Assembly: GCF_021173675.1 (NCBI RefSeq)
Contig: NZ_JAIHON010000001.1
Coordinates: forward strand, 682,001 to 746,000
DNA from: Streptomyces lincolnensis
Lineage (GTDB): Bacteria; Actinomycetota; Actinomycetes; Streptomycetales; Streptomycetaceae
DNA length: 64,000 nucleotides
Direction: 5' to 3'
Shown here: positions 8,643 to 21,024 of the stretch, one piece after another
How the letters are laid out: every line of letters starts with the position of its first letter
Position numbering within the stretch: position 1 is the stretch's first letter
The notes under the pieces: model-generated
What the model was told of the DNA's origin: nothing
The model's database searches: none
The model's input: the letters and a program-made list of their open reading frames with translations, nothing else
Position numbers and translations under genes: made by a program

Positions 8643-9266
8643 TCAGCTCTCCAGTGCCATGCGGACGCCGAGGAGCAGCAGCACGCCCCCGGAGACCTGT
8701 TCCAGGCGCCGGCGCACTCCCGCGCGGGACAGTACGGACTTCAGACGGCCCACGAACCACACGTACAGTCCGTAGTAGCCGACCTCGTAGACCGCCCAGA
8801 GTGCGGCGAGTCCCACCATGGCCGGCAGGTGCGGTGCGCCTCGCGGGACGAACTGCGGGAGGAAGGACAGGGCGAAGACGGCCGCCTTCGGGTTGGCGAG
8901 GTTGAGCAGCAGTCCGGCGCGGTAGGCGGACCAGCCGGTCTTCCCGGAGCTCTCCCAGCCGCCCTCTGCCGCCTCTCCTCGGGAACGGCGCGCCTGGCGC
9001 AGGGCCTGGACGCCGAAGACGACGAGCACGACGGCACCGGCGATCCGCATGACGTCGTAGGCGATCTCGGAGGCCGTCAGCAGTGCGGTCAGGCCGAGTG
9101 CGGCGGCGACGCCCCAGACGAAGACGCCGGTCTCGTTGCCGAGGACGGTCAGGAAGCCGGAGCGTCTGCTGTGCAGCGACTGCTTGATGATCAGTACGGT
9201 GCTCGGTCCGGGGGAGGCGGCGATGAGCGTGCAGGCCCCGAGGAAGGCGATGAGGGTACTCGGCAT
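8643..9266 (-). CDS. LysE/RhtB family amino-acid exporter
   Basis: An inner-membrane protein of 207 residues with about six hydrophobic segments and the family N-terminus MPSTLIAFLGACTLIAASPGPSTVLI, where the SPGP signature is diagnostic. The family exports amino acids or homoserine-lactone-like solutes using the proton gradient; the substrate is not predictable. ATG 9266 was chosen because the preceding in-frame 35 residues are hydrophilic and unlike the family, and 207 residues is the typical RhtB length. It is downstream of the PDZ gene on the same strand, 61 bases from its stop. Confidence 0.88.
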   Translation of the reverse strand: MPSTLIAFLGACTLIAASPGPSTVLIIKQSLHSRRSGFLTVLGNETGVFVWGVAAALGLTALLTASEIAYDVMRIAGAVVLVVFGVQALRQARRSRGEAAEGGWESSGKTGWSAYRAGLLLNLANPKAAVFALSFLPQFVPRGAPHLPAMVGLAALWAVYEVGYYGLYVWFVGRLKSVLSRAGVRRRLEQVSGGVLLLLGVRMALES

Positions 9267-9327
9267 GGGCCCATCGTGGCGTGCCCGGCCGGAACCGGAC
9301 CAGTGGTTTTGCGGCGGGTGCGGCTGG

Positions 9328-9936
9328 TCACGTGACGATTCCGGGTACCGCCGCCAACTGCTGGTAGCCACCGCCTCGGTGACGCACCGTCAGGACGATC
9401 TGCTTGCCGGGGCGGGCCTCGGCCACGGCGTGCGCGAGGTCGGCCGCGGAGTCGATACGGGTGCGGCCGAACGCGAGGAGTACGTCGCCCCTGACCAGCC
9501 CCGCCGAGTAGCCCGGGCCGGGCACGTGCACGCCGACGACCTGGGCGCCCGCCTTCTCGGCGTCCACGACCTCCAGGCCGAGGGTCGCCCGCGCGCGTGC
9601 GGACGCGGGACCAGCGGGCGGCCCCGAAGGGCCGGAGTCCGCCGGAACAGACGGGCTCCCCTGCGCACCCGGCACCCCCGGTGCCCCCTGCCCGGCCTGC
9701 CCGGCCTGTCGCTGGAGCTCGGCGAGCCTGCTCATGCCGATCACCGTGGCGCCGATGGTGCCGAGGCCGACCCCGGACAGGACCAGGACCGTCCCGACGG
9801 ACAGGGCGAACAGCACGGCCCGCAGACGTCGGCCCCGCCGCCGGGCGGCGTGCGGACGCCGGACGGGGGTGGGTCCGGTGCCACCGCCGGGGTCCTGACC
9901 TGGCATCGGCTTGGGGCGCAACGCGGTCTGTTCCAT
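9328..9936 (-). CDS. Membrane-anchored PDZ-domain protein
   Basis: A 202-residue protein with a basic cytoplasmic N-terminus, one transmembrane helix at about residues 41-68 (AVLFALSVGTVLVLSGVGLG), a Gly/Pro/Ala-rich linker (about 75-115), and a C-terminal extracytoplasmic PDZ domain (about 118-198; VVGVHVPGPGYSAGLVRGDVLLAFG..R). It resembles the PDZ end of HtrA/DegP-type proteases but has no protease domain. A scaffold or regulator of an extracytoplasmic protease is a reasonable guess, not shown. Three 20-base direct repeats sit immediately before its start codon. Confidence 0.8.
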   Translation of the reverse strand: MEQTALRPKPMPGQDPGGGTGPTPVRRPHAARRRGRRLRAVLFALSVGTVLVLSGVGLGTIGATVIGMSRLAELQRQAGQAGQGAPGVPGAQGSPSVPADSGPSGPPAGPASARARATLGLEVVDAEKAGAQVVGVHVPGPGYSAGLVRGDVLLAFGRTRIDSAADLAHAVAEARPGKQIVLTVRHRGGGYQQLAAVPGIVT

Positions 9937-9996
9937 GGATCGCCTCCGGCTGGTGCGGATCGCTTCCGGCGGATGTGGATCGATCCCGGCTGATGC
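9937..9996. repeat. Three tandem 20-bp direct repeats at the PDZ gene start
   Basis: Units at 9937-9956, 9957-9976 and 9977-9996 share a GGATCG...CCGGC..ATG-type core, with 3-5 differences between copies. They directly abut the ATG of the PDZ gene (minus strand), so they fill its 5' leader. Confidence 0.8.
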
Positions 9997-10003
9997 TCTA
10001 CCC

Positions 10004-10055
10004 GGTGCGCCGGCGCACCACGAGCCACGAACGAGTGAGACTGACCGGTGGTCAG
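10004..10055. promoter_or_regulatory. Two palindromes upstream of the PDZ gene
   Basis: A perfect 16-bp palindrome GGTGCGCCGGCGCACC at 10004-10019 and a CTGACC-GGT-GGTCAG inverted repeat at 10041-10055. They lie in the 160-base gap between the LysR gene stop and the PDZ gene start and could be operators for the PDZ gene or, for the second, part of a terminator for the LysR gene. Confidence 0.45.
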
Positions 10056-10096
10056 GGACGGGAAGTCATAGCCGTCATGGCAGGTGAGGGCACCTC

Positions 10097-10963
10097 TCAC
10101 CCGCCGTCGGCCAGCGCGCTCACGAGGGCCGCCGCCCCTCCTGCGGGCGTGCCCGCGTACACCAGTTCGGTCCGGTGGACGACCCTCGGCTCGGTGACCG
10201 GGACCGCGACCGCGCCCGGCACGCCGGTGGCCGCCGACCGGGGCAGCAGGGTGAGGCCGTGGCCCGCGGCGGACAGGGTGGTCAGGGTGCGGACGTCGGT
10301 GCCCTCGTAGCGCAGGGCGGGACGGAATCCGTGGCCGCCGTTCGCCGCGCGGAGCCGGGTCAGCGGCAGTCCGGCGTCGGGCGCGTCCAGCCAGCGCGCG
10401 TCGGCGAGGTCGCCCAGGCGCAGCCCGGCGCGCCGGGACAGGGGGTGGTCGTCGGGGAGCAGGACGCACACGGGTTCCTCGGCCACGCCGCGTGCGGTGA
10501 GCGGGGCCACGTCGGGCAGGCGCAGCGGGTCGCTGGGGGCGACCAGTCCGTCCACCAGGCCGATCTGGACGGCGCCGGTGGCGACGGCCGCCGGGATCTC
10601 CTCCCGGGGCAGCACCCGTACCGTCGCGCCCACGGCCGGGAGGGCGGCCAGGGCGCGCGGCCCGAGGGCCGTGGGCGAGGCGGCGAGCGTCAGCCCCGGC
10701 TCGGGCGCGGCGGCCATCCGTACGACGTCCGCGCGGGCCGCGTCCAGGCGCAGCAGCAGCGGGCCCGCGTGTTCGAGGAGCCGCTCGCCGGCCGCCGTGG
10801 GGGCGACGGGGCGGCGGGTGAGCAGGGGTGCGCCCAGGTCCTGTTCGAGTGCGGCGATGTGCTGGGAGACGGCCGACTGGGTGTAGCCGAGGTGGCGCGC
10901 GGCCTCGGAGAAGGAGGCGAGGCGGGTGACGGCCAGGTAGGTGCGCAGGAGGTGCGGGTCCAT
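10097..10963 (-). CDS. LysR family transcriptional regulator
   Basis: A 288-residue DNA-binding regulator. The N-terminal winged helix-turn-helix is MDPHLLRTYLAVTRLASFSEAARHLGYTQSAVSQ at residues 1-34 and onwards, followed by the linker helix and a type-2 periplasmic-binding-fold effector domain. The open frame extends far upstream, but MDPHLLRTYL is the standard LysR start; ATG 10975 (MLAR added) is the only close alternative. It is divergent from the glutaminase-like gene with about 100 bases between them, and a textbook T-N11-A site lies in that gap, so it probably controls that gene and itself. Confidence 0.92.
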   Translation of the reverse strand: MDPHLLRTYLAVTRLASFSEAARHLGYTQSAVSQHIAALEQDLGAPLLTRRPVAPTAAGERLLEHAGPLLLRLDAARADVVRMAAAPEPGLTLAASPTALGPRALAALPAVGATVRVLPREEIPAAVATGAVQIGLVDGLVAPSDPLRLPDVAPLTARGVAEEPVCVLLPDDHPLSRRAGLRLGDLADARWLDAPDAGLPLTRLRAANGGHGFRPALRYEGTDVRTLTTLSAAGHGLTLLPRSAATGVPGAVAVPVTEPRVVHRTELVYAGTPAGGAAALVSALADGG

Positions 10964-10989
10964 GCGCGCCAGCATCGCACCGGCGGTCG

Positions 10990-11006
10990 CATCAGTTCTG
11001 CTGATG
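10990..11006. promoter_or_regulatory. LysR-type operator (T-N11-A palindrome)
   Basis: CATCAG-TTCTG-CTGATG, a perfect 6-bp inverted repeat containing T-N11-A (T10992 to A11004), lies between the divergent LysR and glutaminase-like genes. This is the position and shape of a LysR autoregulatory and activation site. Confidence 0.65.
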
Positions 11007-11062
11007 GACAGTGCAGACATCATCGTTGGACGCGATCCGGGGCCCGCGCCCAGGATGAGGCC

Positions 11063-15381
<4,319 letters not shown>

Positions 15382-15394
<13 letters not shown>

Positions 15395-16176
15395 CCGCGC
15401 ACCGCCCGGCCCACCCGCGCCCGCAGCGCCACGAACTCGGGCAGTCCCCTGGTGGCGATCTGGTCGCGGGTGCCGGGCAGGTCGACGGGCAGGTCGAGGA
15501 CGATCCGGGCGGCCGGGGCCGCGGAGAGGGCCACCACGCGGTCACCGACGTAGACGCTCTCGTCGATGTCGTGGGTGACGAACACGATGGTCGTGTCGTC
15601 GGTGTGGTGGACCTCCAGGAGGAGGTCCTCCAGGTCCTCGCGGGTCTGGGCGTCGAGGGAGCCGAAGGGTTCGTCCATGAGCAGGAGGGTGGGGCGGCAG
15701 ACCAGGGCGCGGGCGATGGCGACGCGCTGCTGCATGCCGCCGGAGAGCTGCCAGGGGTGGCGCCGTGCGGTGCCGGTCAGGCCGACGCGCTCCAGGATGC
15801 GGTCCGCCTCGGCCCGCCGTTCGGCCCGGCCGAGGCCCTGGCGGCGCAGCGGGAGTGCCACGTTGTCGCGGACCGTGAGCCACGGCAGGAGGGAGCGGCC
15901 GTAGTCCTGGAAGACGACGGCGAGCCGGTCGGGGACGCCCGTGACCGGGGTGCCGTCGATCTCGACGGTGCCCTCCCGGGTGGGCAGCAGACCGGCGATC
16001 GTGCGCAGCAGGGTGGACTTGCCGCAACCCGACGGGCCGACCACGCACAGGAGTTGGCCGGCGGGGACGGTCAGCGTGAGGTCGTGCAGGACCTGGTGGT
16101 CGCCGTAGTGCTGGCCCACCGCGGAGAGCCGGAGCATGTGACGCGTGGTCCGTCCTGCCGTGCTCATGGTGCTCAT
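15382..16176 (-). CDS. ABC transporter ATPase (nitrate/sulfonate/taurine family)
   Basis: A 264-residue ATPase of the SsuB/TauB type that powers import through the two adjacent permeases. Walker A is GPSGCGKST, signature LSGGMQQR, Walker B LLLMDEPFGSLD, and the H-loop VTHDIDES. Start ATG 16176 overlaps the permease stop (ATGA), which indicates coupled translation. Last gene of a four-gene operon: binding lipoprotein, permease, permease, ATPase. Confidence 0.9.
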
Positions 16177-17180
16177 AGGGCCTTCCCCCTGCCGATCAGC
16201 CGTTTCTCGACGGCCAGCAGGCCGGTGTTGAGGAGGTGTCCGAGGGCGCCGAGCAGGACCAGCGCCGCCCATACGGTCAGCAGGTCGGAGCGGGTCTGGG
16301 CGTCGGTGAGCGTGAAGCCGATGCCGTTCTCGGTGCCCGGCAGCAGTTCCGAGAACACCATGAGGATGAGCGAGAGCGAAAGGCTCAGGCGCAGTCCCGC
16401 GAAGATCCGGGGCAGCGCCGAGGGCAGGACCACGAACCACAGGCGTTCGGCGGTGTTCAGGCGCAGCACGGCCGCGACGTCGAGCCGCAGCGGATCGGTG
16501 TTGCGGGCGCCCGCCGCGGTGTTGATCAGCACCGGCCAGACGGCGCTGAAGACGATCGACGCGATCTGCATGGGCGTACCGAAGGAGAAGATCACCACGA
16601 AGACGGGGACCAGGGCGGGCGGCGGGACGGCGCGGGCGAACTGGAGGACCGGGTTGCACAGCGCGTACGCCCGACGGGAGCGGCCGACCGCGAGACCGAG
16701 GACGATCCCGGCGACGGCCGCGACGGCGAACCCGGCGGCCATCCGGCCGAGGCTGGGCAGGATGTCGTCCACGGCGGCCGAGGTGAGGAAGGCGTGCCGG
16801 GCGGGCCCGGAGAACCACAGGTCGTACGCGTGGCGCGCGATACGGCCGGGTGGCGGGAAGTAGACGCTGCCGTGGGCGCGGGCGACCGCCTCCCAGACAC
16901 CGACCGCGAGGACGAGCACCGACCAGCGCAGGAGGACGTGGTGGGCGACGGTGCCGAAGCGATCTTGACGGGGGCTAGGTGCGGTGTTCTTGGCGCGGCG
17001 GCTCTTGATGCGGGTGCTCTTGATGCGGGTGCTCTTGGTACGGGTGCTCTTGATGCGGCTGCTCCTGGTGCGGTTGCCCTGTGTGCCGCTGCCCTGCGTG
17101 TCGCCGCCGCCGTGTGTGCCGCCGCCCCGGGGCGCGGCCGTTCCGGGTCGGCCGACGGGCGTGCCCGGCTCCCCGCTCAT
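16173..17180 (-). CDS. ABC transporter permease with repetitive N-terminal tail
   Basis: A 335-residue membrane permease (SsuC/TauC type, BPD_transp_1 fold) with about six transmembrane helices from residue 80 onward and the cytoplasmic EAA-like loop (RLNTAERLWFVVLPSALPRIFAGLR). The first 70 residues are unusual: a Gly/Thr-rich stretch followed by a basic array of five-residue units of the type KSTRI, encoded by a 15-bp tandem repeat. Family members begin near residue 75, so this is a lineage-specific extension. The start overlaps the preceding permease stop by 4 bases (17177-17180). A later start inside the open frame cannot be excluded. Confidence 0.85.
   Translation of the reverse strand: MSGEPGTPVGRPGTAAPRGGGTHGGGDTQGSGTQGNRTRSSRIKSTRTKSTRIKSTRIKSRRAKNTAPSPRQDRFGTVAHHVLLRWSVLVLAVGVWEAVARAHGSVYFPPPGRIARHAYDLWFSGPARHAFLTSAAVDDILPSLGRMAAGFAVAAVAGIVLGLAVGRSRRAYALCNPVLQFARAVPPPALVPVFVVIFSFGTPMQIASIVFSAVWPVLINTAAGARNTDPLRLDVAAVLRLNTAERLWFVVLPSALPRIFAGLRLSLSLSLILMVFSELLPGTENGIGFTLTDAQTRSDLLTVWAALVLLGALGHLLNTGLLAVEKRLIGRGKAL
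16986..17105. repeat. 15-bp tandem repeat inside the permease gene
   Basis: At least five clear units (17001-17015, 17016-17030, 17031-17045, 17046-17060, 17061-17075) of the form GCTCTTGATGCGGGT, flanked by degenerate units on both sides (16986-17000, 17076-17105). The first two clear units are identical. On the minus strand they encode repeating KSTRI-like pentapeptides. Confidence 0.9.
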
Positions 17181-17983
17181 CCCCGTGCCCCCTGCTCGGC
17201 GGCGGCCCGCTGCTCCGGTGTCCAGGGGAAGAGCCGGCGTTCCGCGCCCACCAGCACGCCGTTGATGACCAGGCCCAGCGTGCCCGCCCAGACCACGCCG
17301 GCGAGGACGTCCCGGTTGCCGTCCGTGGCCAGGCCCGCCTGGGCGATGAAGATGCCGAGGCCCTCGCCGAAGCCGGCGAGGATCTCGGTGGCCACGGCCA
17401 GGATGAGCGCGACGGCCGCCGAGATCCGGATACCGGCGGCGATGAAGGGGGCGGTGCCGGGCAGCTCCACCCGCAGCAGCACCGCGAGGCGTCCGAAGCC
17501 GAAGGCGCGCAGGGTCTCCTTGGCCAGCGGATCGGTCTCACCGAGGCCGTAGACGGTGTTGAACAGGATCGGCCACACGCAGGCGTAGGTGATCAGCGCG
17601 ACCTCGGTCTCGGTGCCGGAGCCGAGGAGCAGGGAGACCAGGGGGATCAGGGCGACGGAGGGCAGCGGCCGCAGGAACTCCACGATCGCGCGGGTGGCGG
17701 CGTCGACGACGGGCACGCTGCCCAGCAGCAGTCCGAGCGGCACGGCGACGGCGCAGGCGAGCGCGAGTCCCAGGAACCAGGCGCGCAGGGTGGCGCCGAT
17801 CCCGTCGAGGAAGACCGGGTCGCCCGCCAACTCCACGGCACGGGCGAGCACTTCGGAGGCCGGCGGGAGATGGTTGCGGCGCACGAGCCCGGCCCGGCTG
17901 ACCGCCTCGCAGACACCGAAGGCGAGGAGCACGCCGAGCAGCCCGAGCCACAGCTCCTGACGCCCCCTCAAACGCCGTGGCAT
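17177..17983 (-). CDS. ABC transporter permease (nitrate/sulfonate type)
   Basis: A 268-residue integral membrane permease with a hydrophobic N-terminal helix (LWLGLLGVLLAFGVCEAV) and about five further segments. The conserved loop LRAFGFGRLAVLLRVELPGTAPFIAAGIR contacts the ATPase. It pairs with the second permease of the operon as a heterodimer or alternates with it. It starts 10 bases downstream of the binding-protein stop, consistent with one transcript. Confidence 0.9.
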   Translation of the reverse strand: MPRRLRGRQELWLGLLGVLLAFGVCEAVSRAGLVRRNHLPPASEVLARAVELAGDPVFLDGIGATLRAWFLGLALACAVAVPLGLLLGSVPVVDAATRAIVEFLRPLPSVALIPLVSLLLGSGTETEVALITYACVWPILFNTVYGLGETDPLAKETLRAFGFGRLAVLLRVELPGTAPFIAAGIRISAAVALILAVATEILAGFGEGLGIFIAQAGLATDGNRDVLAGVVWAGTLGLVINGVLVGAERRLFPWTPEQRAAAEQGARG

Positions 17984-17993
17984 CGGGGCCCTC

Positions 17994-18965
17994 TCACTTC
18001 ACCAGCAGCGTCGCCGGATCGAGCGGCTTCTTCACCATCCGCCGCTTCTCCATGAGATCGGCGAGCCGGGTGATCTGCCCGCCGTCCATGACCGGCGGAA
18101 ACACCGGCAGGTCGAGCGACTTCGCCTGGTCGGCGGTCACCTTGGTGTACGTCGGCAGGATGTCCCGTACGACCGACGGGTCGTCCTCGGCGATCTTCAC
18201 GGCGGCCCGGATCGCCCGCTGGAAGGCCGTCAGGGTCTCGGCGTTGTCCGCGGCGAACGTCCGTGTCGTGATGTATCCGCTGAGGGGGATGGACTCGACG
18301 GGCGCGGACGAGCCGTCCACGAGCACCCGCGCACCCAACTCGTCCTGGATGGCGCTGTCGTAGGGCTCGACGACGTGCACGGCGTCGACCTGGCCCTTGT
18401 CCAGGGCGGCGCCCATCTGCGGGAAGGGGATCTGCCGGTAGACGGGCTCGCCGGCGCCCCGCTTCTCCAGGATCTCGTTGAAGGTCAGCGTCTGGACGTT
18501 GTTCAGGACGTTGACGGCGACCTTCCTGCCCGCGAGGTCGGCGACGCTCTTGATGTCCGAGTCCTTCGGCACCAGGACGTCCATCATGCGCGGCGCGGCC
18601 CGGATCGCCTCGGCGACGATACGGATGTCGAGGGTGCCCTGGTCGTGCGCCTGGAAGTAGGTCACGTAGTTGGCGCTGGCGACCATGTCGATCTGGCCCT
18701 TGGACAGGGCCGGCAGCGCCTGGAGGCTCTGCTGGATCTGCTGGACGCGGACGTCCAGCCCTTCCTTCTCGAACAGCCCCCGGTCCTGGGCGAGGTAGAG
18801 CATCGCGGAGTCGACCAGGGGCAGCGCGGCCACGGTGACCGTCTTCCGTCCGCCGCCCGGGGACGAGGAGTCCCCGTCGTCACCGCAGGACGCGAGCGCC
18901 AGTGTCAGGGCGACCGCGAGGGCCGCCGCCTTTGCCTTGCCGGAACACCATGGACGTAACGCCAT
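17994..18965 (-). CDS. ABC substrate-binding lipoprotein (NMT1/SsuA-like)
   Basis: A 323-residue lipoprotein, first gene of the ABC operon. The signal peptide ends in the lipobox LASC (Cys about residue 27). The mature part is a type-2 periplasmic fold of the nitrate/sulfonate/thiamine-precursor group (VDSAMLYLAQDRGLFEKEGLDV). The ligand is not predictable. The third codon is TTA (18957-18959), so if ATG 18965 is right, translation should depend on bldA; no other in-frame start keeps the signal peptide. There is no clear ribosome site; an imperfect palindrome lies directly upstream. Confidence 0.88.
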   Translation of the reverse strand: MALRPWCSGKAKAAALAVALTLALASCGDDGDSSSPGGGRKTVTVAALPLVDSAMLYLAQDRGLFEKEGLDVRVQQIQQSLQALPALSKGQIDMVASANYVTYFQAHDQGTLDIRIVAEAIRAAPRMMDVLVPKDSDIKSVADLAGRKVAVNVLNNVQTLTFNEILEKRGAGEPVYRQIPFPQMGAALDKGQVDAVHVVEPYDSAIQDELGARVLVDGSSAPVESIPLSGYITTRTFAADNAETLTAFQRAIRAAVKIAEDDPSVVRDILPTYTKVTADQAKSLDLPVFPPVMDGGQITRLADLMEKRRMVKKPLDPATLLVK

Positions 18966-18971
18966 GGGCGC

Positions 18972-18996
18972 ATGATGACGGCTGACTTGTCATGAT
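18972..18996. promoter_or_regulatory. Imperfect palindrome at the ABC operon start
   Basis: ATGATGAC and GTCATGAT (7 of 8 pairs) separated by 9 bases, ending 6 bases before the binding-lipoprotein ATG. Candidate operator or translation-blocking stem for the operon. Confidence 0.4.
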
Positions 18997-19025
18997 CACC
19001 ACACCCAGACCGGCCGAATCACGGC

Positions 19026-20195
19026 TCACCTCACCTGGATCAGCGCGTGCGTGCCGCTGGTGCGCCAGCGCTGCCCCTCCGCGGCGACCAGGGCGGACTC
19101 CGTGTCCGCGGCGAGTCCGGCGATCACGTCGGACTTCAGGGTGCGCAGAGCCGCGACCGGACCCGGGAAGTGGGCGGTGACCTCCGCGAACGGCGTGGTC
19201 GGGGGCCAGCGGCGGTCGCCGACCAGGCGCCGGTAGTTGAGGTCGCCCTTGACGACGGTCAGGGTGGCCGCGGCGAGCTCCGCGCGGAAGTCGTCGGGCA
19301 GATCGGCGTAGGGCAGCGGGGCGCAGGAGAACGGGTGGGCGCGGACCGTGAGACTGCCGTCGGCCATGGCGGACCACAGGCGGCGCCCGTACCCGGCGGC
19401 CTCACCCGGCGCGTCCGTCAGCCGGCGCAGCGCGTCGACCACGTCGGCGGTGGTGGCGTCGGAGACGTAGTAGGGGTACGGCTTCACGTGCAGGACCGCT
19501 CGCCGGACGTGCCCCTGGGTGAGCAGATGGGCGATCAGGAGCAGGTCGGGGATCAGTTCGCGGCCCGCGTTGTCGGCGATCAGGCACAGCGTGTCCGCGC
19601 CTGTGAGCAGCCGCAGGAGGGTGTCGCCGTCGTCGGCGACCAGGCCGGGGACGGCCGCCCGGGCCTCGGCGTCGGCGTCGGAGAGCCGGAAGCCGAGGTC
19701 GGCGCGGTTGCCCCACAGCGAGCCGTGCAGCAGGGCCGCGGTCCGTTCGGCCACCGGACGGTCCGCGAGGTCGTCGAGCGCGGCGAGTTCCTCGTCCGTC
19801 TCCCGGGAGCGCAGCTCGGCGAGCTTGGAGGGGCGGAAGGGGTCGATGCCCTGCCAGGAGCCGGGGCCGAAGTAGCCGACGGCGTCGAGGAGTCGGCGGT
19901 AGAAGTGGCTCTCCGACCACAGCCACGGCACGTCGAACCAGGACCGTCCGACGTACGCGTCCATGCCCCAGGCCGCCCAGCGGTCCCGGTCGGCCGCGTC
20001 GGCGGGGAGCGGCTCGATCACGCCCTTGGCGCAGCTCTCCACCAGCGCGTCCAGGGCGCGATGCTGCTCGGGGCCGTAGGGGAACGCCTCCCGCACCTGG
20101 CGGACGATGGCGGGGTGCCGTTCGGCGAGCACGCCGTGGGGGAAGGAGCCGGGTTCGTTGCCGAGGATCACGGGTGCGGGCGGGGTGTCGGGCAT
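19026..20195 (-). CDS. DUF89 / ARMT1-like damage-control phosphatase family protein
   Basis: A 389-residue cytoplasmic protein of the DUF89 family, metal-dependent phosphatases thought to remove damaged or surplus phosphometabolites. Family signatures are in order: SLWGNRADLGF, LIADNAGRELIPDLLL with the metal-binding Asp/Asn, VLHVKPYPYYVSD, VKGDLNYRRLVGD and TLKSDVIAGL. ATG 20195 is preferred, since the 15 extra residues from 20240 are not family-like. It ends 60 bases before the ABC operon on the same strand and could read into it, but the palindrome between suggests a separate promoter. Confidence 0.9.
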   Translation of the reverse strand: MPDTPPAPVILGNEPGSFPHGVLAERHPAIVRQVREAFPYGPEQHRALDALVESCAKGVIEPLPADAADRDRWAAWGMDAYVGRSWFDVPWLWSESHFYRRLLDAVGYFGPGSWQGIDPFRPSKLAELRSRETDEELAALDDLADRPVAERTAALLHGSLWGNRADLGFRLSDADAEARAAVPGLVADDGDTLLRLLTGADTLCLIADNAGRELIPDLLLIAHLLTQGHVRRAVLHVKPYPYYVSDATTADVVDALRRLTDAPGEAAGYGRRLWSAMADGSLTVRAHPFSCAPLPYADLPDDFRAELAAATLTVVKGDLNYRRLVGDRRWPPTTPFAEVTAHFPGPVAALRTLKSDVIAGLAADTESALVAAEGQRWRTSGTHALIQVR

Positions 20196-20309
20196 GCGAC
20201 TCACCGTATCGCGCGGGTCACTTCGTACAGAGCGGGTCACTTCGCCCTCGTGCGTGTCACAGCGGCCGCATGCGCGTCGCGATGCCCTGTCCGACCGAAC
20301 CCGCCCCTG

Positions 20310-20957
20310 TCACATCACCCTGATCTCCCGTTCCAACTGCGTGACCAGCGTCAGGTAGCGGGCCCGGCGCGGCACCGGGACCAGGCCCCTGATCATGAGC
20401 TGCCACATCTCGGCCAGCCGGCGCGGCTGTCGGGTGACGGGTTCGACGGAGCGGCCCACCACACGGGTGCCGACGAAGAAGCAGACGAGGGAGTGGGCGG
20501 CGGCCTCGACGTCGGTGTCCGGGTGCAGGTCGGACTCCTTGAGCGCGCCCAGGAACCGGCGGGAGGCGATGTCCAGCCACTCGGTGAAGGGGTCGCGCAG
20601 CGGCGGCCGTACCTCCACTCCCCCGGTGGCCAGGCGCAGCCCGGCCCGGGGGATCGGGTCCTCCACGGACAGCCGCGCCAGGCCGAAGGTGATGCGCACC
20701 AGCGCTTCGAGGGAGGAGCAGCCCCGGGCGTCCGTGTCACTCGCCAGGCGGCGCGAGGCGCGCGACTGCAGCTCCATGATCGCGTGCGCCAGGTCCTCCT
20801 TGGCGGCGAAGTGGAAGTACAGGGCGCCCTTGGTCACTTGGGCGTGTTCGACGATGTCGCTCAGGCTGGTCGATTCGTAGCCGTGCCGGTCGAACAGATC
20901 GGCGGCGGCCGTGATGATGGTCGCGCGGGTCTGTTCGGCGCGTAACTGCCTCGGCAT
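20310..20957 (-). CDS. TetR-family gamma-butyrolactone receptor-like regulator (pseudo-receptor type)
   Basis: A 215-residue regulator. The N-terminal DNA-binding helix-turn-helix (TSLSDIVEHAQVTKGALYFHFAAKEDLA) is very close to that of ArpA/ScbR-family proteins. It lies directly downstream of the AfsA-like gene, a position often held by ScbR2/JadR2-type pseudo-receptors that bind antibiotics or butenolides instead of the native autoregulator; which applies here is inference. Codon 5 is TTA (20943-20945), predicting bldA dependence at the very start of translation. An ARE-like palindrome sits 19 bases upstream of its ATG, with an AGGAG ribosome site between. Confidence 0.85.
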   Translation of the reverse strand: MPRQLRAEQTRATIITAAADLFDRHGYESTSLSDIVEHAQVTKGALYFHFAAKEDLAHAIMELQSRASRRLASDTDARGCSSLEALVRITFGLARLSVEDPIPRAGLRLATGGVEVRPPLRDPFTEWLDIASRRFLGALKESDLHPDTDVEAAAHSLVCFFVGTRVVGRSVEPVTRQPRRLAEMWQLMIRGLVPVPRRARYLTLVTQLEREIRVM

Positions 20958-20975
20958 CGACGGGACACTCCTGCG

Positions 20976-21004
20976 GGAAAGAACGGGTCATGCCGTTTGT
21001 TTCT
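20976..21004. promoter_or_regulatory. ARE-like palindrome upstream of the pseudo-receptor gene
   Basis: An imperfect AT-rich inverted repeat of form GAAAnAAnnGG...CCnnTTnTTTC, containing CCGTTTGTTTC, the typical half-site of autoregulatory elements bound by gamma-butyrolactone receptors. It lies in the 67-base gap between the synthase stop and the regulator start. Confidence 0.6.
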
Positions 21005-21024
21005 GGCTCTCGGTCCACGATAAC

